Made by a program: the position numbers and the translations under genes. The notes under the pieces were generated by a model, which ran no database searches, had not been told where the DNA came from, and was given only the letters and a program-made list of their open reading frames with translations. From Pararhizobium sp. IMCC21322 (lineage in GTDB: Bacteria; Pseudomonadota; Alphaproteobacteria; Rhizobiales; GCA-2746425), in NCBI RefSeq assembly GCF_030758295.1, contig NZ_CP132335.1, positions 3,200,412 to 3,264,411 of the forward strand: 64,000 bases of DNA. The letters are read 5' to 3'. Shown piece after piece: positions 56,089 to 64,000 of this stretch. Position 1 is the first letter of the stretch. Each line of letters begins with the position of its first letter.

Positions 56089-57204
56089 ATGCGCATCGGC
56101 ACACCAAAAGAAATCAAAAATCACGAATACCGCGTCGGTCTGACACCGGAAAGTGTCACGGAACTGGTCGCAAATCAGCACGAGGTTCTGGTCGAGACAG
56201 AAGCTGGCAGCGGCATCGGCGCTACAGATCAGGATTATGTGGATGCCGGCGCACGTATCGTTGATACGGCTGCGGAAATCTTCGCAGAATGCGATATGGT
56301 TGTGAAAGTCAAAGAACCACAGCCCGTTGAGCGGGCGCAACTGCGCGAAAGCCAGATCCTCTATACCTATCTGCATCTTGCGCCAGACCCCGACCAGACA
56401 AGAGACCTTGTTAAATCCGGCGCTGTTTGCATCGCCTATGAAACCGTCACAGACCGCCTTGGAGGGCTGCCGCTGCTCAAACCAATGAGCCAGGTTGCCG
56501 GGCGGATGTCGATTCAGGCAGGCGCCACAGCGCTCGAAAAATCTCATGGTGGTCGCGGCATCCTGCTGGGCGGTGTACCCGGCGTCGCCCCGGCAAATGT
56601 TTTGATTATCGGTGGCGGCGTTGTCGGCTACAACGCCGCGCAAATGGCCGTTGGTCTTGGTGCAGATGTCACCATACTGGACCGAAGCCCGGAAGCTCTT
56701 GAACGCCTCGATGCGCATTTTGGCTCCCGTGCCAAAACGCTCTATTCAAACCGCGCCAATCTGGCCGCCAGTGTTGCCGAGGCTGATCTTGTGATCGGCG
56801 CGGTACTGGTTCCAGGTGCCGCCGCACCAAAGCTGGTTTCCAGAGAGATGCTCAGCACCATGAAGAACGGATCTGTGCTGGTGGATGTTGCCATTGATCA
56901 GGGTGGTTGTTTTGAAACCTCAAAGGCAACGACACACGCCGAGCCAACCTATGTGGTTGATGAAATTGTGCATTATTGCGTGGCCAACATGCCAGGCGGT
57001 GTTGCAAGAACCTCCACATATGCACTCAACAACACCACACTGCCCCACGCGGTGAGGATTGCAAATCTGGGTTGGAAAGCTGCGCTGTCCAAGGATGCGC
57101 ATCTGCGCAATGGTCTGAATGTATGCAATGGCAAAGTGACATGCGAACCCGTTGCTCAGTCTCTTGGCTACGATTACGTGCCCGCCGAGACGCTGTTGAA
57201 CTGA
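56089..57204 (+). CDS. ald: Alanine dehydrogenase
   Basis: This NAD-dependent enzyme oxidises L-alanine to pyruvate and ammonia. Its 371 residues span the full family length. The N-terminal domain has the substrate residues in RIGTPKEIKNHEYRVGLTP and VVKVKEP, and the Rossmann motif is NVLIIGGGVVGYNAAQMA. NMPGGVARTSTYALNNTTLP marks the C-terminal catalytic part. In the taurine route it would recycle alanine made by Tpa to pyruvate. GGGAGG is the ribosome site. Confidence 0.95.
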   Translation: MRIGTPKEIKNHEYRVGLTPESVTELVANQHEVLVETEAGSGIGATDQDYVDAGARIVDTAAEIFAECDMVVKVKEPQPVERAQLRESQILYTYLHLAPDPDQTRDLVKSGAVCIAYETVTDRLGGLPLLKPMSQVAGRMSIQAGATALEKSHGGRGILLGGVPGVAPANVLIIGGGVVGYNAAQMAVGLGADVTILDRSPEALERLDAHFGSRAKTLYSNRANLAASVAEADLVIGAVLVPGAAAPKLVSREMLSTMKNGSVLVDVAIDQGGCFETSKATTHAEPTYVVDEIVHYCVANMPGGVARTSTYALNNTTLPHAVRIANLGWKAALSKDAHLRNGLNVCNGKVTCEPVAQSLGYDYVPAETLLN

Positions 57205-57243
57205 TGGTCATCTGAAGCATCTGATTTGATCAAACACGCTTGA

Positions 57244-57288
57244 TGAGCCTTACAGCCCAAATGACAATTGAGCAGGCTGTAAGGCTCA
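57244..57288 (+). terminator. 14-bp perfect hairpin after ald
   Basis: TGAGCCTTACAGCC (57244-57257) pairs perfectly with GGCTGTAAGGCTCA (57275-57288) over 17 nt. No T-run follows. It lies inside the 5' extension that a 57240 start would give to the epimerase gene, which favours a later start for that gene. Confidence 0.6.
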
Positions 57289-57380
57289 AACACAATCGCT
57301 TGCATATCCGTTGCCATGGGTCCAAAGTTTGGGACCCTGCCTATGGTTTACACGGCGCATCGCCAGCGAGTTTCCCCCAA

Positions 57381-58268
57381 ATGCAAAAAATAGACTGGTC
57401 CCGCATAATCCCGTCATCAGGACGAGAGTTCGTGAAGATGCAGGGATTGCATAATCACTTTGTAATCGTGGATGGTCGCAAAACCCATTATAATCCAACA
57501 GTCAAAGAGACTGTTCAAATCTGCGACGTGAATACCGGCATCGGCGGCGATCAGCTTTTAATCATAGAACCGCCAACCACAGATGGGGCTTCCAGCGGCG
57601 CTTATGCCTTCATGCGGATCATCAACATTGATGGGCAGGATGCTGAAGCTTGTGGCAATGCCACAAGGTGCTTTGCATGGCTGATGCTGGAAGAGACAGG
57701 ACTGGATGAAATTCTGCTCGAAACGTCTGTCGGGCCCTTGCGCTGCTGGCGCCGGGGTAAGCAGCAGGTAAGTGTGGAAATGGGAAAGATTTCAAACCAT
57801 TGGCAGGCAATTCCATTGGCCCGGGATGTTGACACGCTGAACATTACTTTGAGCAATGGTCCGCTGAAAAACGGCGTTGCACTCAACATTGGCAATCCGC
57901 ATGTTGTCTTCTTTGTTGAAGATCTGGATGCTCTCGATGTGGCGGCATTGGCGCGGCCAATTCAGAATGATCCGCTTTTCCCGCAAAAGGTAAATGTTGG
58001 CGTTGCGCAGAAAATGAGCAATAGTCTTGTCCGGCTTTCTGTTTTTGAGCGTCCAGGCATTCTAACAAAAGCCTGCGGTTCGGGGGCATGCGTTGCTGCA
58101 CGCGCCGCACAGCTACTGGGGCTGACAAACAAAAAAGAGATCGTCGTGGACATGTTAGCCGGATCGGTTAATGTGATCGTTGAGGAAAGTAGAAACGCGA
58201 TTTTGACGGGCCCCGTCGAGTTTTGTTTCAGTGGCCGCCTAACCGGTCGGGAGGGACGTGCCGTATGA
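57381..58268 (+). CDS. dapF: Diaminopimelate epimerase-like protein tied to amino acid transporter
   Basis: This 295-residue protein has the DapF fold with both catalytic Cys regions, [16 protein letters not shown] and [22 protein letters not shown]. The usual function is interconversion of LL- and meso-diaminopimelate without cofactor. The first active-site loop reads EACGNATRC, where DapF proteins usually have MCGNGxRC. Its stop overlaps the ATPase start (ATGA, 58265-58268), so a role in catabolism or uptake of an amino acid is possible. ATG 57381 (MQKIDWSR) is preferred; a 57240 start adds 47 residues across a hairpin. Confidence 0.8.
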   Translation: MQKIDWSRIIPSSGREFVKMQGLHNHFVIVDGRKTHYNPTVKETVQICDVNTGIGGDQLLIIEPPTTDGASSGAYAFMRIINIDGQDAEACGNATRCFAWLMLEETGLDEILLETSVGPLRCWRRGKQQVSVEMGKISNHWQAIPLARDVDTLNITLSNGPLKNGVALNIGNPHVVFFVEDLDALDVAALARPIQNDPLFPQKVNVGVAQKMSNSLVRLSVFERPGILTKACGSGACVAARAAQLLGLTNKKEIVVDMLAGSVNVIVEESRNAILTGPVEFCFSGRLTGREGRAV

Positions 58269-59017
58269 ATGATCCAATGATTGTGATCGACAAGGTCAGC
58301 AAGACCTACTATCTGAAATCACGCCCTGAGCCGGTTCACGCATTAAATAATGTAACCAATCACATTGATCGGGGCGAAGTCGTTGTCATCATTGGTCCTT
58401 CCGGCTCCGGGAAATCAACACTCCTACGATCTATCAACCGTCTGAACGACGTCGATACCGGGACAATTACCATTGATGGTGTGAACGTTACAGACAAGAA
58501 GACCAACATCAATGCTCTGCGCGCCGAAGTCGGCATGGTCTTCCAGCACTTCAATCTGTTTCAGCATAAAACGGCCATGGAAAATATTGTCATGCCGCAG
58601 ATGATCGTGGCCAAACGCAGCCGTAAGGAAGCAGAAGAAATTGCAAATGATCTGCTGGAGAAAGTTGGCATTCCTGATCGCGGTAACAATTATCCATCCA
58701 TGTTGTCCGGCGGTCAGCAACAGCGTGTGGCCATTGCCCGTTCGCTGGCCATGAAGCCGAAAGTCATGCTGTTTGACGAGGCCACTTCAGCGCTGGACCC
58801 TGAAACGGTTGGCGGCGTTCTGGAACTGATGCGCGGCCTTGCCGCCGATGGCATGACCATGGCCGTTGTCACCCATGAAATGGGCTTTGCGCGCGAAGCC
58901 GCACATCGCGTGATCTTTATGGATGAAGGGGCGATCATTGAGGAAAACAATCCGGACGATTTCTTTGATAATCCGCAGACCGACCGCGCGCAGGATTTCC
59001 TGAGGCAAATTCTTTAA
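58265..59017 (+). CDS. Polar amino acid ABC transporter ATP-binding protein
   Basis: This 250-residue ATPase is of the GlnQ/HisP group. Walker A is [15 protein letters not shown], the signature [19 protein letters not shown] and Walker [15 protein letters not shown]. The H-loop is [22 protein letters not shown]. It starts within the stop of the DapF-like gene and is followed by the 31-codon ORF and the binding protein. The order is ATPase, binding protein, permease, permease. Confidence 0.93.
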   Translation: MNDPMIVIDKVSKTYYLKSRPEPVHALNNVTNHIDRGEVVVIIGPSGSGKSTLLRSINRLNDVDTGTITIDGVNVTDKKTNINALRAEVGMVFQHFNLFQHKTAMENIVMPQMIVAKRSRKEAEEIANDLLEKVGIPDRGNNYPSMLSGGQQQRVAIARSLAMKPKVMLFDEATSALDPETVGGVLELMRGLAADGMTMAVVTHEMGFAREAAHRVIFMDEGAIIEENNPDDFFDNPQTDRAQDFLRQIL

Positions 59018-59043
59018 GAATCAAACAAGTTCGTCAGGAGAGC

Positions 59044-59139
59044 ATGATGAGACAAACCAGCGCAAAAAAACCTGAAAAACAGCGCGTGGATCATGAACTT
59101 CAAAATCAACTGTCTAGAAACCAAAGTGGAGAACATTAG
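59044..59139 (+). CDS. Candidate 31-residue small ORF between transporter genes
   Basis: The ATG at 59044 follows a good ribosome site (CAGGAG, five bases upstream), and the frame ends at a TAG (59137-59139), three bases before the binding-protein start. The peptide is hydrophilic (MMRQTSAKKPEKQRVDHELQ at the N-terminus), with no membrane segment or signal. It could be a leader whose translation affects the binding-protein gene, or chance. No family is known. Confidence 0.45.
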   Translation: MMRQTSAKKPEKQRVDHELQNQLSRNQSGEH

Positions 59140-59142
59140 AAA

Positions 59143-59940
59143 ATGAAACTGACATCACTCATTACAACCACCGTCAGCGCAGCCGTGCTTGCCCTGGCTT
59201 CAACTGCTTCCTGGGCCGAAACCACGATGGAAAAAATCGTGCGTACAGGTGAAATGACCATTGCTGTGCAGACACAGGGTCCCCCCGTAAGCTTCGTCAA
59301 CAAAGATGGAGTTCGCACAGGCTTTGCCATTGAGCTTGCACAGATGATGGCTGATGACATGGAAGTCACACTGATCATTCAGGATTATGACTGGAAAGGT
59401 CTTATCCCTGCCCTGTCATCGGGCAAAGCGGATTTCATCGCCGCTGATATGACACCAACTGCAAAACGTCACATGCAGATTATATTCACCGAGCCTGTCT
59501 TCTTTTCGGAGACCATTGCGTTTTCTTTGAAAGACTCTGGCTACACAACATGGCAGGAGCTGAATTCAGCTGATGTGTCCGTTGGTGCTACACAGGCATC
59601 TTCCTGGGCCGAAACAGCACGTAAGGTGCTGCCAGATGCTGATTTGAAGGAATTTGCAGGTGGTACCGCTCAAGTGGTTCAGGCTGTTGTGTCTGGTCGC
59701 GCAAAAGCCGGTCTCTCTGACAAGGCAACCATTGCCGGCTTCATGAGCTCAATTGAGGAAATCAAGGTCTTGGACGGCCTGCTTGCCCAGGAGCCTCTTG
59801 GTTTTGCAACCCGTCCAGATTCCATGCATCTGCTGCTGGCGATCAACAACTACATGCGTCTGATCCGTGCCGATGGCCGTTTGGACCAGAAGCTTGAATA
59901 CTGGTGGAATTCCACTGCCTGGGAAGCCGACCATAAATAA
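59143..59940 (+). CDS. Polar amino acid ABC transporter substrate-binding protein
   Basis: This 265-residue periplasmic protein has a signal peptide (MKLTSLITTTVSAAVLALASTASWAE) and the type 3 binding-protein fold (MTIAVQTQGPPVSFVNKDGVRTGFAIELAQMM, GKADFIAADMTPTAKRHMQ). Its ligand is likely a polar amino acid, not determinable here. A hairpin at 59948-59973 follows its stop. Confidence 0.93.
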   Translation: MKLTSLITTTVSAAVLALASTASWAETTMEKIVRTGEMTIAVQTQGPPVSFVNKDGVRTGFAIELAQMMADDMEVTLIIQDYDWKGLIPALSSGKADFIAADMTPTAKRHMQIIFTEPVFFSETIAFSLKDSGYTTWQELNSADVSVGATQASSWAETARKVLPDADLKEFAGGTAQVVQAVVSGRAKAGLSDKATIAGFMSSIEEIKVLDGLLAQEPLGFATRPDSMHLLLAINNYMRLIRADGRLDQKLEYWWNSTAWEADHK

Positions 59941-59947
59941 GAACTGC

Positions 59948-59973
59948 TTCGGGGCGCCTCAGGGCGCCCCGAA
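59948..59973. terminator. 11-bp GC-rich hairpin after the binding-protein gene
   Basis: TTCGGGGCGCC (59948-59958) pairs perfectly with GGCGCCCCGAA (59963-59973) around TCAG. No T-run follows. It probably protects the binding-protein message or cuts read-through to the permeases. Confidence 0.75.
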
Positions 59974-60028
59974 CCTCTCACACCGCCCCACCCGCATTGG
60001 GCTGCGTATCAACGCCCACGGATAGATT

Positions 60029-60727
60029 ATGGAATGGCTTCAGAACTACTTTAATTTTCGGATTGTCGGACAATATGCCGACGTCTTTGTTGCCGGTGTA
60101 GGGCAAACGCTTTGGATTTCTGCGCTTTGCCTCGTTCTGTCACTGATTATCGGGACCTTTCTCGCGCTTGCGCGGATGTCCGAAAATCCGATGATCTGGC
60201 GTCCGGTTGCCGGCTACATTCAATTTATCCGATCAACGCCGTTGCTCATTCAGATCTATATTGTTTATTATGGACTTCCAGCCCTTCTGCCCCGCGGCTA
60301 TGGCGATTTTTTCGACGAGACAGAAACCGGCATTATTGCCCTGACCATCCATACAGCGCCTTATATGGGCGAGATCATTCGGGCGGGCATTGGATCTGTC
60401 AATCGCGGCCAGATCGAAGGCGCGCTGTCTGTTGGCATGACGCCACGACAAACGCTGACGAATGTCACCCTGCCGCAAGCAGTTTCAAATGTAATGCCGC
60501 CCCTGCTGGGCCAGACCGCCGTGCTGATCAAGGATACGTCCCTGTTGTCCATCATTGCCGTCTTCGAGTTGATGGGAGCCGGGCTCCAGATGTTCTCAGA
60601 GACAGTGATTGCAACCGAGAGCTATGTCACCACAGCCGTCTGTTATCTGGGTATCTACGCAATGATGCTGGTCCTGTCAGGTATCGTCCAGAAAAAATTG
60701 GGCGGTAGCGCCTGGAAAGCCAATTAA
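60029..60727 (+). CDS. Amino acid ABC transporter permease 1
   Basis: This 232-residue His/Glu/Gln-type permease has five predicted helices, YIQFIRSTPLLIQIYIVYYGL in the early part and the EAA loop GQIEGALSVGMTPRQTLTNVTLPQAVSNVMPP near residue 130. It forms a dimer with permease 2. It is 88 bp after the binding-protein gene, beyond the hairpin. Confidence 0.92.
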   Translation: MEWLQNYFNFRIVGQYADVFVAGVGQTLWISALCLVLSLIIGTFLALARMSENPMIWRPVAGYIQFIRSTPLLIQIYIVYYGLPALLPRGYGDFFDETETGIIALTIHTAPYMGEIIRAGIGSVNRGQIEGALSVGMTPRQTLTNVTLPQAVSNVMPPLLGQTAVLIKDTSLLSIIAVFELMGAGLQMFSETVIATESYVTTAVCYLGIYAMMLVLSGIVQKKLGGSAWKAN

Positions 60728-60738
60728 GGTATGTTGAT

Positions 60739-61425
60739 GTGGAAATGATCGCAGAAAAAATCTCCATCGTTCAGAGCCTTTGGCCCTTCCTTTTGAAGGG
60801 ACTTTGGATAACGTTTCAGATATCCATAATCTCGATCCTGCTCGGATCGCTGATCGGTTTTGCTCTGGGTATCGGAAAGACCCTTGGCATTTACGTGCTG
60901 GAAAAATTCATCAACGCCTATTTGCACGTGCTGCGCGGATCGCCCTATCTGGTGCAATTATATATCATATATTTTGTGCTGCCATCTCTGGGCATCGCAT
61001 GGCTTTCCTTCGACAGCTACACAGCCGCTATCGTATCACTGTCGCTTTATACCTCCAGCTATGTGACGGAAATCGTGGCTTCGGCGATCTTCGCTGTTCC
61101 TAACGGCCAAAGCGAAGCTGCGCGCTCTGTCGGCATGTCAAAAACCCAGACCTATCGCAATGTCATTATTCCGCAGGCTCTGAAGCTGACCATACCGCCA
61201 ATGGCAAGCGTCTATGTGATTGTGATCAAAAGTACAGCGGTGCTGTCAGTCATTGGCATTGCAGAACTGACCCGCCAGGGTGAAGTTGCCATCATGCGTA
61301 TGCCCGGCGACATCATGTTTATCTACATGCTGATCGCCTTCTTCTATTTCCTGTATTGCTACCCGGTTCTGCGCTTCTCAAGATGGGCAGAAGGCCGCTT
61401 TGGTCAATTGGGGGACGGGCATTAG
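60739..61425 (+). CDS. Amino acid ABC transporter permease 2
   Basis: This 228-residue permease matches permease 1 in fold, with YLHVLRGSPYLVQLYIIYFVLPSLG and the EAA loop GQSEAARSVGMSKTQTYRNVIIPQALKLTIPP. Translation starts at GTG 60739 or ATG 60745. It closes the importer operon and is 11 bp after permease 1. Confidence 0.92.
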   Translation: MEMIAEKISIVQSLWPFLLKGLWITFQISIISILLGSLIGFALGIGKTLGIYVLEKFINAYLHVLRGSPYLVQLYIIYFVLPSLGIAWLSFDSYTAAIVSLSLYTSSYVTEIVASAIFAVPNGQSEAARSVGMSKTQTYRNVIIPQALKLTIPPMASVYVIVIKSTAVLSVIGIAELTRQGEVAIMRMPGDIMFIYMLIAFFYFLYCYPVLRFSRWAEGRFGQLGDGH

Positions 61426-61687
61426 GAACTGCCGCGCAGACCAGCAAAACTGAGTATAAAGTGTCCCGCAAAACCAATCGCGGGACACAGTTTGAGGCTA
61501 TTTGTTTCGGGCGTAACGGCCAACAAAACTCGTTGCCGCAATGCTGTCCAATAGCATCTGGCCAAATGCCCATAACCAGGACGCATGTTGCTTTGCATCA
61601 GAATTCGAATTTGGATTGAATGGATGTGATGGCATTGGAGGGCAGCGCGGTGATATCCTGAATGCAGCCTAATCAGATCCGGATAGA
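61426..61687. other. Gap after permease 2, no supported gene
   Basis: Open frames on both strands (for example 61422-61733 on the minus strand) have no recognised domain or ribosome site. No terminator stem with a T-run was seen. The stretch may be decayed coding DNA linked to the adjacent Gfo/Idh/MocA remnant. Confidence 0.3.
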
Positions 61688-62066
61688 TCAGATCCGCACC
61701 CAGCTGGATCCCTGCAGATTTGAGCGCACACACGCATCAATGAATTGCAGCCCGGCAAGTCCGTCTGCCGAGTCCGGAGCCATCGCTGCCGGGTCAGAAA
61801 CACAATCACCATCAGCGGCGCGTATCAGCTCGGCGGCTTTCCGGTAGATGGTTGCAAACCCTTCCAGATAGCCTTCCGGATGGCCAGCGGGAATGCGCGT
61901 GACACGGCTTGCCGCCTCGCCCGCTTCAGGCGAACCACGAGTGATTTTTCGCGTGGATGCGTCCAGATCATGCACCCAAAGAATATTTGGCTCTTCCTGA
62001 GCCCACTCCAACCCACCCTTGCTGCCAAAGACGCGCAGCAGAATATGCGCGCTGCCATTCAGTTGT
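61688..62066 (-). pseudogene. C-terminal remnant of a Gfo/Idh/MocA oxidoreductase
   Basis: The minus-strand frame gives the C-terminal end of a Gfo/Idh/MocA-type sugar or inositol dehydrogenase. The marks are LNGSAHILLRVFGSKGGLEW, RIPAGHPEGYLEGFATIYRK and a tail with GLAGLQFIDACVRS. It opens right after an in-frame TGA near 62070, so the N-terminal Rossmann domain is absent and the frame has no proper start. About 125 residues remain of a family that is usually 330-390. Confidence 0.75.
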
Positions 62067-62332
62067 CGCCTGGGAACTCAATCAAGTATTTACATCATCA
62101 CTCGCATATCCGTAATTTTTCTACAAAAACATGACCATTCAGATGATTTTTCCCATGAATTCCACACAACTGGCTGGATTACGCGTCAAGTCCTTAAGGG
62201 CATAAATCGCCAAAACATCCGAATTTGGTGCTTTCAAAGCCATTTGAAATTTTTCAGAAAAGCATCATTGCTCCAGTTGACAGAATGTAGAAAAAATACA
62301 TATTGTTCTCCATACACGCCTTGGGAGGCCTC
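62067..62332. other. Region upstream of sulfatase gene, no gene
   Basis: This AT-rich stretch has only short frames without recognisable domains. It holds the likely sulfatase promoter at 62277-62304. Confidence 0.4.
62277..62304 (+). promoter_or_regulatory. Candidate sigma-70-type promoter of the sulfatase gene
   Basis: TTGACA (62277-62282) is followed after 16 bp by CATATT (62299-62304), 28 bp before the ATG. The -35 is exact; the -10 matches TATAAT at four of six positions. Confidence 0.4.
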
Positions 62333-63853
62333 ATGAAAACGCTGTTTATTCTATTTGATTCGCTCAACCGTCATGCATTGCAGACCTATGGTGGTGATGT
62401 CATCACACCGAATATGGAGAGGTTTGCCCAACGCTCCGTGACGTTTGACAACCATTATGTGGGTTCAATGCCGTGTATGCCAGCTCGGCGCGACATGCAT
62501 TCTGGACGGGTCAATTTCCTTCATCGGTCTTGGGGACCGCTGGAACCCTATGACCCTTCCTATTCGGAAATTCTCCGCGCCAATGGCACCTACACCCATA
62601 TGTTGACCGACCATTATCACTATTTTGAAGATGGCGGGTCGACGTTTCATAACCGCTTCACAACTTGGGATTTTGTGCGCGGACAAGAATGGGATGCCTG
62701 GAAAGCAGTGGTTGAGCCGCCGCTGGCCGAGTTCAAAAACAAGTATCACGATATGCAATATGAGGACGTCCGCCAGTTCTCTGGGCGTCTGCAAAACATG
62801 CTCAACCGAACCGAGATATCTGAGGAAAAAGATTTCCCGATGGTGCAGTGCTTCGACCGGATGTTCGATTTTCTCGATACTAACCGCGATTCAGACAATT
62901 GGTTTTTCCAACTTGAGTGTTTTGACCCACACGAGCCGTTTCAGGCACCACAAAGATTTCGGGATATGTACCCGACCGATTATGAAGGACCCATTCTCGA
63001 TTGGCCGCGCTACCGTGAAGTGCGTGAAACCGATGAAGAAGTGCGGGAAGTGCGTGCCAACTATGCCGCTCTGCTGACGATGGTGGATGAATATTTTGGT
63101 AAATTGATCGATTACATGGACGAGCATGACATGTGGAAAGACACATGTGTGATCCTGACTACAGACCACGGAGTGATGCTGGGTGAGCATGATTGGTGGG
63201 CCAAGAACCGCCAGCCATTCTATCAGGAGATCAGCCATATTCCGCTGGTCGTTTACCACCCTGACCACGCCGACATGGCCGGAGAGCGGCGTAGCGGTTT
63301 GACACAAACTCAAGACCTGATGCCAACCATTCTGGATGTGCATGGAGTGAATGAGGTGCCAGATACTGTTCTGGGCAAATCAATTCTGCAACTCATGGAT
63401 AAAGACGAAGCACACCATGACGCAGTGATCTACGGCCTGTTCGGCGCTGCGACCAATGTGACGGACGGACAGTATACCTATTTCCGATATCCAACGAATT
63501 TCTTTGATCAGGAACTTTATGAATACACGCTTCTGCCGCTGCATACGAAAAGCTTTTTCGCAGCCAACGAGTTTGAAGGCGTAGAGTTTACCTCGGAGTT
63601 TGAATTCACTGGCGACTACCCGGTCATGAAAATCCTCGCCCGAAAGGACGCAAAACGGCCTCCTGGGCAGGGCGGGCCGCCGTCAGATATGTTCAACCAG
63701 CTTTACGATGTTAAAGCCGATCCCGGTCAGGTGCAGCCTCTTGATGATCCCGATGTCGAGGCACGCATGATCGAATTGATGATTACCCAAATGCAACGCA
63801 ATGAAGCCCCGCCTGAGGCCTACACACGCCTTGGCCTTGAAGTGCCAGCATAA
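62333..63853 (+). CDS. Sulfatase family protein
   Basis: This 506-residue alkaline-phosphatase-superfamily enzyme hydrolyses sulfate esters. The formylglycine motif CxPxR is CMPAR at residues 48-52 (SMPCMPARRDMHSGR), where the Cys is the nucleophile precursor. Metal residues appear in LFILFDSLNRHAL and ILTTDHGVMLGEHDWW. There is no signal peptide, so a cytoplasmic role is likely. The substrate is unknown. It precedes a TctC-type transporter protein gene at 27 bp. Confidence 0.9.
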   Translation: MKTLFILFDSLNRHALQTYGGDVITPNMERFAQRSVTFDNHYVGSMPCMPARRDMHSGRVNFLHRSWGPLEPYDPSYSEILRANGTYTHMLTDHYHYFEDGGSTFHNRFTTWDFVRGQEWDAWKAVVEPPLAEFKNKYHDMQYEDVRQFSGRLQNMLNRTEISEEKDFPMVQCFDRMFDFLDTNRDSDNWFFQLECFDPHEPFQAPQRFRDMYPTDYEGPILDWPRYREVRETDEEVREVRANYAALLTMVDEYFGKLIDYMDEHDMWKDTCVILTTDHGVMLGEHDWWAKNRQPFYQEISHIPLVVYHPDHADMAGERRSGLTQTQDLMPTILDVHGVNEVPDTVLGKSILQLMDKDEAHHDAVIYGLFGAATNVTDGQYTYFRYPTNFFDQELYEYTLLPLHTKSFFAANEFEGVEFTSEFEFTGDYPVMKILARKDAKRPPGQGGPPSDMFNQLYDVKADPGQVQPLDDPDVEARMIELMITQMQRNEAPPEAYTRLGLEVPA

Positions 63854-63880
63854 TTCGAAAACGTGAGGAGGAGACCCACA

Positions 63881-64000
63881 ATGAAACTGAAACTGATTGC
63901 AACAGTCACCCTACTAGCGCTGCCAACACTCGCATTGGCGGACGGACATACAAATTACCCTGAAAAACGCGTAAATGTCCTGATCCCATTTAACCCCGGC
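63881..64000 (+). CDS. TctC/Bug-type tripartite tricarboxylate transporter binding protein (3' truncated)
   Basis: The first 40 codons are visible, from a clear GAGGAG ribosome site. The N-terminus is a signal peptide (MKLKLIATVTLLALPTLALA) followed by NYPEKRVNVLIPFNPG, which matches the TctC/Bug family start (YPxKxI-x-LIVPFxPGG). The rest lies beyond the right edge. It is probably co-transcribed with the sulfatase. Confidence 0.8.
   Translation, partial: MKLKLIATVTLLALPTLALADGHTNYPEKRVNVLIPFNPG

Noticed and set aside
57240-57380. 47-residue N-terminal extension of the DapF-like protein
   Set aside because: It spans a 14-bp perfect hairpin, and DapF proteins begin near the later ATG.
61422-61733. 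103-codon minus-strand frame after permease 2
   Set aside because: No domain or start signal; overlaps the end of the oxidoreductase remnant in another frame.

Overview
The window looks like chromosomal DNA of a marine-type alphaproteobacterium, most likely Hyphomicrobiales-like. The clues are mid-GC coding sequence, the hdaH-type deacetylase/xseB/dxs/tlyA neighbourhood, a membrane-bound ferritin of the MbfA type, an AcuI-type acrylyl-CoA reductase, a MocR-type TauR, Xsc-based sulfonate catabolism and a LuxI/LuxR pair. The genus cannot be named from the sequence alone. No rRNA, tRNA or CRISPR array was seen.

Layout. 1-3.5 kb: a quaternary-amine (glycine betaine/proline type) ABC importer, truncated at the left edge. 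3.7-7.7 kb: a glycine-zipper lipoprotein, an LrgA/LrgB pair, pdxH, a surface lipoprotein and a cation/proton antiporter. 7.8-10.8 kb: a quorum-sensing locus in which luxI overlaps a cytochrome P450 gene and a 66-codon gene, divergent from luxR. 10.9-31 kb: mostly housekeeping genes (DnaJ-type chaperone, Sua5, deacetylase, XseB, pirin, Dxs, MFS, SCO1, TlyA, RNA methyltransferases, GuaB, RlmE, Ppx, AcuI, MbfA, 3-hydroxyisobutyrate dehydrogenase, enoyl-CoA hydratase). A double-hairpin repeat lies at 21.4 kb.

31-57 kb is an organosulfonate/methylated-amine island. It holds two FAD/GcvT-type N-demethylase paralogues, each next to a regulator (LysR or XRE-cupin); tauABC with the MocR-type tauR and a divergent taurine:pyruvate aminotransferase; and a likely isethionate module (IclR regulator, TRAP transporter, GMC-type alcohol dehydrogenase). 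After these come xsc, pta and an Lrp/alanine dehydrogenase pair. Together they give a route taurine + pyruvate -> sulfoacetaldehyde + alanine (Tpa), isethionate -> sulfoacetaldehyde (IseJ-like GMC enzyme), sulfoacetaldehyde -> acetyl phosphate + sulfite (Xsc), acetyl phosphate -> acetyl-CoA (Pta), and alanine -> pyruvate + ammonia (Ald). No sulfite exporter or sulfite dehydrogenase is in the window. A decayed IS5-type element (43.6-44.45 kb) and an ankyrin-cytochrome c fusion gene interrupt the island.

57-61.4 kb: a DapF-like epimerase translationally linked to a polar amino acid ABC importer, with a 31-codon ORF between its ATPase and binding-protein genes. 61.4-64 kb: a truncated Gfo/Idh/MocA remnant, a sulfatase, and the start of a TctC-type binding protein cut by the right edge.

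Strongest leads: the luxI-P450-small-ORF module; the demethylase paralogues beside taurine genes as candidate N-methyltaurine demethylases; the ankyrin-cytochrome c fusion; the DapF-like enzyme tied to an importer; and a recurrent 12-15-mer at gene ends that resembles the IS5 right flank. All calls come from reading the sequence and translated reading frames; no database search was run.
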